Assembly: GCA_900556615.1 (NCBI GenBank)
Contig: USPP01000134.1
Span: forward strand, 1 to 5,533
Length of the DNA stretch: 5,533 nucleotides
Direction of reading: 5' to 3'
Source of the DNA: an uncultured Eubacteriales bacterium
GTDB lineage: Bacteria > Bacillota > Clostridia > Oscillospirales > CAG-272
Below are positions 1 to 4,282 of this stretch, one piece after another. The notes below the pieces were generated by a model. That model did not search any database. It had not been told where the DNA came from and saw nothing but the letters and a program-made list of their open reading frames with translations. Both the position numbers and the translations under genes were made by a program. Position 1 is the first letter of the stretch. The number at the start of each line of letters is the position of its first letter.

Positions 1-53
1 CCGGGTACGGGTAGTCCCCGTTTCGCTGGATATCGATTACACGGTTCGTGCCG
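1..53 (-). pseudogene. Possible 5'-truncated ricin-like fragment of a third cassette (runs off the window)
   Basis: Directly after the stop of the 396-residue gene, the minus strand reads NNGTNRVIDIQRNGDYPYP (from about position 59 to the window edge). An in-frame TAG lies immediately upstream and there is no start codon. The string resembles the start of a ricin-type beta-trefoil lobe, in which a Gly/Asn turn is followed by a V-I/L-D-I/V strand. It also resembles the damaged ricin remnant after the other immunity gene (QNGGRAI followed by LDLPDN), which sits in the same relative place. I infer the start of another trunk remnant belonging to a further cassette at lower coordinates. Fewer than 20 residues are visible, so chance similarity is possible. 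Confidence 0.35.
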
Positions 54-1244
54 TTATTCTACCGTAATGCTTCCAAGGTCCGGAACTTTTTTCTTAATCT
101 GAGTTAACAGCCGTTTCATCGTTGAAGGAGGATAAGGACCGAAATCCACGGTAACTTCAACCATATGATCTTCGGCTTTCCTGACATCAATGAGAGACAA
201 ACCTCCACCGCCTACAGTAGCATTAAAATCATGCATTACATAGCTGATATATTCAACCATCTCCTCCGATACTTCTTTTTTCAATTTCAAATGAAACGTA
301 ACATCGGGATAATAGGTCTCTACGTCGTCTGTATAGACAACCTTCACTTTTTGCTTTGTTACTGACTGCGACATTTCAAGAATGATTTGCTCCATCTTTT
401 TTCTGTTCTCATGATTGAAAATCATTTTTTTAAGAAAAGCTTTCAGCTTTTCCTTCCACGCCGTTGCGTCATAGGCTCCGTTCATATAAGCAAGCGTAGA
501 ATTATGCTGTGATTCAAAACGAACCTTTTCTTGGTAAAGCTCGTCGCTTTCAAAAGAATACCTCGGAACCGTTGTATAACGTTTGTAGATGGCGTGAACA
601 TAATCGGGCAAATCCTCAAATTTTGGGAATTGTTTCGGCGTACTATCACAAATTTCAAAGCATAAGCTTTCGATATAATCCTCTTCGGAAGGAACTATTT
701 TTCTTGTTGGATTTTTAAGATCAAAGCACCGTATCCAAAGTAAGCAAAAAATATCTTCCGTCAATCTGTGATCCGGATAGTGATGGGTATCATACGCAGA
801 AATTCCTATCTGAAAATAGGTATAACAGATTCCGTTTTCCACATCGGAAAAGATAAAATCGTCTTCCGTTCTGAATGTCCCATTGAGAGGAAATAGTTGA
901 ATATAAATCCTAACCTCGGGAATCTCATAGATCTTTTCCATCCCGATCTGCTCTTCAATCTGCTTAGTAATTTGTTCACCTAATATTCTCGAAAAGCTTA
1001 TCCCGCCGTGAACCGGGAAACTGTATGCGCATACTTTTAGACGGTCTGTTATTTTGGGTAATTTTCTGATCTTGGCAAATTCCCGTTTCTCTTCGGGGGA
1101 TCCGGAGCAAAATAATGTGGACGCTATACAGGCGACAGTTGTCGGTTCAAACTTATAAATCTCTTTCCCGTAGTTCCGCCACACAATCAAGGCATGACCT
1201 TTTTTTGCATAATCATACGGGCAAGATGGAATATCGTAATGCAT
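54..1244 (-). CDS. Putative immunity protein paired with the PD-(D/E)XK nuclease toxin (396 aa, unrecognised family)
   Basis: I do not recognise the family. The ATG at 1244 is well supported: AAAGGAGAG lies 8-10 nt upstream, and the start is 21 nt after the nuclease stop, so the two are probably co-transcribed and perhaps translationally coupled. No signal peptide or membrane segment is visible, so the protein should stay in the cytoplasm. Residues 1-225 are mixed alpha/beta and rich in aromatics and Cys (C8, C39, C46, C72, C140, C167, C173, C195, C199), with no clear metal-site spacing. Residues 262-300 are a Lys/Glu-rich helical stretch. Residues 313-396 look like a compact alpha/beta domain: strand TFHLKLK, helix SEEMVEYISYVM, a GGGG turn at 345-348, strand VEVTVDFG and helix STMKRLLTQIKKK. 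The position directly behind a toxin tip suggests a nuclease inhibitor. It is long for an immunity protein, so a fusion of two domains or another accessory role is possible. Confidence 0.85.
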   Translation of the reverse strand: MHYDIPSCPYDYAKKGHALIVWRNYGKEIYKFEPTTVACIASTLFCSGSPEEKREFAKIRKLPKITDRLKVCAYSFPVHGGISFSRILGEQITKQIEEQIGMEKIYEIPEVRIYIQLFPLNGTFRTEDDFIFSDVENGICYTYFQIGISAYDTHHYPDHRLTEDIFCLLWIRCFDLKNPTRKIVPSEEDYIESLCFEICDSTPKQFPKFEDLPDYVHAIYKRYTTVPRYSFESDELYQEKVRFESQHNSTLAYMNGAYDATAWKEKLKAFLKKMIFNHENRKKMEQIILEMSQSVTKQKVKVVYTDDVETYYPDVTFHLKLKKEVSEEMVEYISYVMHDFNATVGGGGLSLIDVRKAEDHMVEVTVDFGPYPPSTMKRLLTQIKKKVPDLGSITVE

Positions 1245-1252
1245 CTTTTAAT

Positions 1253-1261
1253 CTCTCCTTT
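1253..1261 (-). promoter_or_regulatory. Strong Shine-Dalgarno for the 396-aa protein
   Basis: The coding strand reads AAAGGAGAG, 8 nt before the ATG at 1244 and a few bases after the TGA of the nuclease gene at 1268-1266. It fixes the start. It also means the downstream gene can be translated well on its own, even if the nuclease frame is not translated. Confidence 0.85.
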
Positions 1262-1265
1262 AAAT

Positions 1266-2975
1266 TCAATATACCATGTTATTTATCATTCCGATGGAAT
1301 AAGTAGACAGCGGCGTTACCACAACACTTCCTCCGGCAATAGCGCTGGTAACTGCGGTGACCGTGCCTGATGTCGCTGTACCCGAAAGAACCTCCGAGAC
1401 TGACGGCATCATGTATGGGGCGGAAATAATACAGATTCCAATAACCACACCTTCGACAACACCAAAAGCCATCGTGTAGACAAGATCTCTGACTCCTACT
1501 TTTACGGTTGAAGGAGCTACGATTGTTGCATTTTCATTCAGCAGCGAAAGCTGAGTTTGTGTGCAGTCATATGTTTGCAGATCTCCGTCAGACTCATCAA
1601 TTTCTTGGTATAAAATCAGACCGTTTTCATATAAAATGCTTTCTGCATACGGGGAAGGCGTCACCTTCAGACAGGTAGTCAGATCGTCGTCCGTAAAGTC
1701 GGGAATCGTCAAATTAAAGGGCGTGACGGGCATTCCTGCAGAAAACAGCGTCTCAAATATGACGTCCCCCTTGGAAACCACAAAGTTAGAATTATTCGCT
1801 TTAACAATGTATTCTGTGAGCTGTATGGTTCCGATTTTTCCGCCGTAGTATCGGGGCTTATTCGGTTTTACCTCCCATACATAGGTTCCGCCGGAATGCG
1901 ACTTCATGATGTCCGCTCGCCCGAATACTTTGTATTCATTTTCATTTATTTTTTCTTTAATAGTAACTTCCGTAGTTCCTCCCACATTATTGGCAACAAA
2001 CTTCTTTACCATATCATGATGATACCGATATATCTGAAGATTTCTGATAAGCTGTACTGTACGCAAAACGGGCGTAATTTGACTTCCGGTTCTGTTAAAA
2101 AAGTTTCCGCTCGTTGTTCCGTTAAAATACCAATTAAGCGCAGATTGGGATTCTGCAGTCCACTCATCGTAAGCACAATCTATATCCAAAAAATAAGCAT
2201 TGTTGTTGTTTTCGAGATTCGAAAACTCCAAACCGAACAAAACCAATAAGCGATTGGCAATAACTCGGTACAGATCATCGCTGACAGTTTCTATCGAATT
2301 ATCTATTATATTCAAAAAATTCGGTATAACACTCTGAGCATAATCTGATTGATAATTATCACCGGTTAAAATATAGTCTGCTCTGATTAAATCTTCCTGA
2401 AGTTCCAGTTCGCCTATCATAATGCTTTTATCAGACGCAGATGAATCAGATGCCTGAATCTGAGAAATCAACGATCTTATTGTGAATAATTTTTCTTTTA
2501 TATCTTCCGGTAGGGAATAATCCGCCTGCTTCTCGAGCAAAGCTCTGACGTCTATCGAGAAATCACAGGTAAGTCCGGTTACTTTGTGTGTTGCTCTGAT
2601 TGATACCGCTCCGGTAACAGCACCTTTGATCGTATGATCGGTATTATTGATTGTGACGGAGCCGTTGTAGTTTGCAGTGTTGTTTTTACTGAATGTAAAA
2701 TCCTCGATATCCGTCCACAGAGCACCTGTCGGGGTTCTGTTAACAGTCGGTCTTTTGGACCCATCGATATCCAATACCATCTCGGATATTGAAAAATCGC
2801 TGGTTAATTCTTCATACCTGTATGAGCTGTTGTTTCCGTAATTCTGGGCACTGACAATACGCCAGACATACTGATTATATTTGCTGGTACCGGGATTATC
2901 CAAAAGAATGGAGGCGTATATGGATGACGAAGGACCTTGGTACAGATAATTTTCCGTCAGTACATTTTGTATCAA
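1266..2975 (-). CDS. Polymorphic-toxin C-terminal part: ricin-type end, Ig-like domain, PD-(D/E)XK nuclease tip and hydrophobic tail
   Basis: Residues are numbered from the TTG at 2975, the first start-type codon of a frame open from 3329. It lies inside the ricin-type region without a good ribosome binding site, so it is probably not a real start. Residues 1-45 end the ricin-like lobes (YVWRIV at 36-41). Residues 61-144 are a bacterial Ig-like module (IRATHKVTGL at 126-135). Residues 145-325 are a mostly helical linker. Residues 326-400 match a PD-(D/E)XK nuclease: D355 in GRADI, E368-V-K370 in WEVKP, and Q385 followed by Tyr389 in IQLTEYI. The 'EVKP...G..QL..YI' pattern is known from restriction-endonuclease-fold polymorphic toxins, which cut DNA or RNA. 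Residues 498-520 form one clear hydrophobic segment, with a Gly/Ala/Val/Thr-rich stretch at 529-556. The catalytic residues look intact. Nuclease activity, substrate and delivery are inferred. The disrupted 5' end suggests a silent or orphan cassette. Confidence 0.8.
   Translation of the reverse strand: MIQNVLTENYLYQGPSSSIYASILLDNPGTSKYNQYVWRIVSAQNYGNNSSYRYEELTSDFSISEMVLDIDGSKRPTVNRTPTGALWTDIEDFTFSKNNTANYNGSVTINNTDHTIKGAVTGAVSIRATHKVTGLTCDFSIDVRALLEKQADYSLPEDIKEKLFTIRSLISQIQASDSSASDKSIMIGELELQEDLIRADYILTGDNYQSDYAQSVIPNFLNIIDNSIETVSDDLYRVIANRLLVLFGLEFSNLENNNNAYFLDIDCAYDEWTAESQSALNWYFNGTTSGNFFNRTGSQITPVLRTVQLIRNLQIYRYHHDMVKKFVANNVGGTTEVTIKEKINENEYKVFGRADIMKSHSGGTYVWEVKPNKPRYYGGKIGTIQLTEYIVKANNSNFVVSKGDVIFETLFSAGMPVTPFNLTIPDFTDDDLTTCLKVTPSPYAESILYENGLILYQEIDESDGDLQTYDCTQTQLSLLNENATIVAPSTVKVGVRDLVYTMAFGVVEGVVIGICIISAPYMMPSVSEVLSGTATSGTVTAVTSAIAGGSVVVTPLSTYSIGMINNMVY
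1866..1913 (-). other. PD-(D/E)XK catalytic core: D, then E-x-K
   Basis: The Asp codon GAC is at 1913-1911, the Glu codon GAG at 1874-1872 and the Lys codon AAA at 1868-1866, giving D-x12-E-V-K. The conserved Gln codon CAG at 1823-1821 lies on the following predicted helix. These are the metal-binding and catalytic positions of the restriction-endonuclease fold. The spacing and the following Pro fit the EVKP subtype found in toxin tips. Confidence 0.75.
2544..2795 (-). repeat. Bacterial Ig-like module of the nuclease cassette (paralogous to the module at 5405-5533)
   Basis: Residues 61-144 of the nuclease frame. Over 35 residues ending at IDVR this aligns without gaps to the module at the upstream toxin's left edge (ending ISVN), with 16 identities by my hand alignment. 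These include an exact RATHKV, then G-L and F-S-I-x-V. The codons differ almost throughout, so the two copies are old paralogues and not a recent duplication. The 'G.a.i.At.k.sGl..s..I.V' pattern is that of Big_2-type domains. Confidence 0.65.
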
Positions 2976-3499
2976 AAAGTACAGCCCCTGATAATCCCCG
3001 GATATTTTCCAACGGTATGCGTCCGGTACGGAACCGGAAGAATCGGTTGCGGCTGCTCCAAGAGAAATACCGTTTGACGGTGAACTGTAAAGATACTTTG
3101 TCAGGTCGTCAGCCGACTGTATGGTATACTCGTTTCCGGTGATACGTGAGAGCTTCCACCGGATAGTGTTGCCTAAATCGCTTATTAAGCCGGAAACAGC
3201 GTTGGGAACAGTCGCAGTTCCGTTCCTGTGCAGATACTGACCGTAATTCTTGTTGTTGATATAATAGATACCGTTTCCGAATATCTGCGCATCAGTTTCT
3301 ATGTACTTGCCGTTCTCGTCAATAAACTTTCACTTCTGATACCGGTTGATGTCGGAATAGCTCTACACATACACATTGTCTGGCAAATCCAGATCGCCCG
3401 GCCGCCGTTCTGTTTGACTGTGACGTCTGTGCTGTCAGCGCCAGATACATATTGGTTCTCGGAGAATATTATCGCTTCATCACCAGCCCCCGATGCAAA
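2976..3499 (-). pseudogene. Decayed ricin-type (beta-trefoil) N-terminal part of the nuclease cassette
   Basis: From 3329 the frame runs directly into the nuclease protein without a start codon. It shows ricin-type lobes: GIYYINNKNYGQYL, then RWKLSRITGNEYTI, then RWKISGDYQGLYFLI. The Trp codons at 3158, 3011 and 2864 are exactly 49 codons apart. Upstream in the same frame are TGA (3332-3330) and TAG (3365-3363), in the context NVYV-stop-SYSDINRYQK-stop-KF. The TGA sits where the Q-x-W Trp is expected. Further up, 3499-3392 reads in another frame (ENQYVSGADSTDVTVKQ, then NGGRAI). Restoring one base near 3387-3399 joins this frame to LDLPDNVYV. An in-frame TAA at 3502-3500 bounds the readable part. 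I infer a degenerate, promoterless trunk remnant. Sequencing error could explain the indel, but would have to recur to explain two stops as well. Confidence 0.7.
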
Positions 3500-3509
3500 T
3501 TATTTCATG

Positions 3510-3551
3510 CTACCAAGCAGAAATATCCGGATTGCTTCTCATAATTCCCAT
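3510..3551 (-). other. In-frame internal start with a strong ribosome binding site at the 3' end of the AT-rich gene
   Basis: AAGGAAGG at 3566-3559 is followed after 7 nt by the ATG at 3551, giving the 13-residue MGIMRSNPDISAW before a TAG. This ATG is in the same frame as the preceding 252-aa gene, with no stop between them. It may be the stub of a former trunk gene start that became fused to the immunity gene, or an accident of a Lys/Glu/Gly-coding AG-rich stretch. No function is claimed. Confidence 0.35.
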
Positions 3552-4268
3552 GACTTTTCCTTCCTTTTTTAGCGTTATTTTATCTGTAATAATAGGTTTT
3601 AAGGTATAATTATTAAAAACATTATAATTATCATATTCACAACATATTTTTTTAATAAATGAAGTTAAATTTTGAATTCCGTATTTAGCATCAAAATTAA
3701 TCTGTTCATTTTCATCACTAAAAATCAGATAATAAGAATGCGCACTATCATCGCTTTCACGAATTATAAATTGTGATTCCGGAAATTTCTGATGCGACAA
3801 ACGTTCTATTTCAAGAATACAGTCTGAAAAAAATCCCAGCTGCGCCCGAATTTCAAAATCATATACAGATACATGAAAACGGTAGGGAACGTATTCTTTT
3901 CCGTTCTCATAAAATAAATATAGCGGCAGTTCCTGTTCCTTTATACTTTCAATAAAAGCACAGCATATTTCTGAATAAGGCCATTCATCAATATTTGTGA
4001 TATCTTCAAATGTTTTTTGAGCAACAATTCCAAAATCCTGCCTCGTGCAATCCTTAAAAATACTTTTCTTTACTTTTCTGATTTTTAAATCAATAGAATA
4101 ACATCCTCTAAAAGATATAAAAAAGCTTGCAGTAATATCAAGGCTTAACATGCGTTCAAGCTTATTATTGAACAACAGACCTAACTTTGTATGTAATATT
4201 TTTTGTTCATAATGAAGCATTGATACAGAATCGGAGAGAGCATATAGTTTTGTTTGAAAATCGTTCAT
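3510..4268 (-). CDS. Putative immunity protein paired with the upstream toxin (252 aa, unrecognised family)
   Basis: I do not recognise the family. The ATG at 4268 is preferred: it lies 14 nt after the toxin stop (4285-4283), with a weak CGGAA 9 nt upstream. An ATG at 4307 would overlap the toxin by 25 nt, and a TTG at 4358 would overlap more. No signal peptide or clear membrane helix is seen, so it is probably cytosolic. From the ATG, residues 1-40 are helical (LYALSDSVSMLHYEQKI). The middle is alpha/beta with alternating strands (LPLYLFYENGKEYVPYRFHV near 124-143). Then come acidic, aromatic stretches (SDDSAHSYYLIFSDENEQI) and a late helix with a Cys pair (SFIKKICCEYDNY). The composition is very AT-rich: 3601-3660 has 7 G/C in 60. 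The position suggests neutralisation of the adjacent toxin tip. The last 13 residues overlap a possible separate start and may not belong to the original protein. Confidence 0.8.
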   Translation of the reverse strand: MNDFQTKLYALSDSVSMLHYEQKILHTKLGLLFNNKLERMLSLDITASFFISFRGCYSIDLKIRKVKKSIFKDCTRQDFGIVAQKTFEDITNIDEWPYSEICCAFIESIKEQELPLYLFYENGKEYVPYRFHVSVYDFEIRAQLGFFSDCILEIERLSHQKFPESQFIIRESDDSAHSYYLIFSDENEQINFDAKYGIQNLTSFIKKICCEYDNYNVFNNYTLKPIITDKITLKKEGKVMGIMRSNPDISAW

Positions 4269-4282
4269 AGTACAAAATTCCG

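Noticed and set aside
1..25. A terminator hairpin after the 396-aa gene (CGGG-GACTA-CCCG)
   Set aside because: The stem is only four pairs and no T-run follows in the visible sequence. The same bases read better as part of a coding-like fragment.
1245..1300. A promoter (TATATT-like -10) just before the 396-aa gene
   Set aside because: A TATATT occurs near the end of the nuclease gene, but no -35 element at 16-18 nt is convincing, and AT-rich coding sequence gives such matches by chance.
1896..2249. A 117-codon open frame on the plus strand
   Set aside because: It is antisense to the nuclease core and linker, where the minus frame has clear motifs. The product is Ile/Phe/Lys-rich and has no recognisable domain.
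2924..2975. TTG at 2975 as the true start of the nuclease protein
   Set aside because: The frame and the domain pattern continue without a break up to 3329, and the TTG lies within a ricin lobe with no good ribosome binding site. It is kept only as the first start-type codon.
3330..3332. TGA read as Trp through a variant genetic code
   Set aside because: Trp is coded by TGG throughout the four long genes, and a TAG stop and a frameshift also disrupt the same region. Decay is simpler.
3228..3572. A 114-codon open frame on the plus strand
   Set aside because: It lies opposite the decayed ricin-type region, whose minus-strand translation gives regular W-x-I lobes. The plus-strand product is a low-information hydrophobic string with no good ribosome binding site.
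3600..3660. The very AT-rich stretch as an intergenic regulatory region or origin
   Set aside because: It lies inside an uninterrupted coding frame with plausible protein composition. No iterons, boxes or palindromes were seen.
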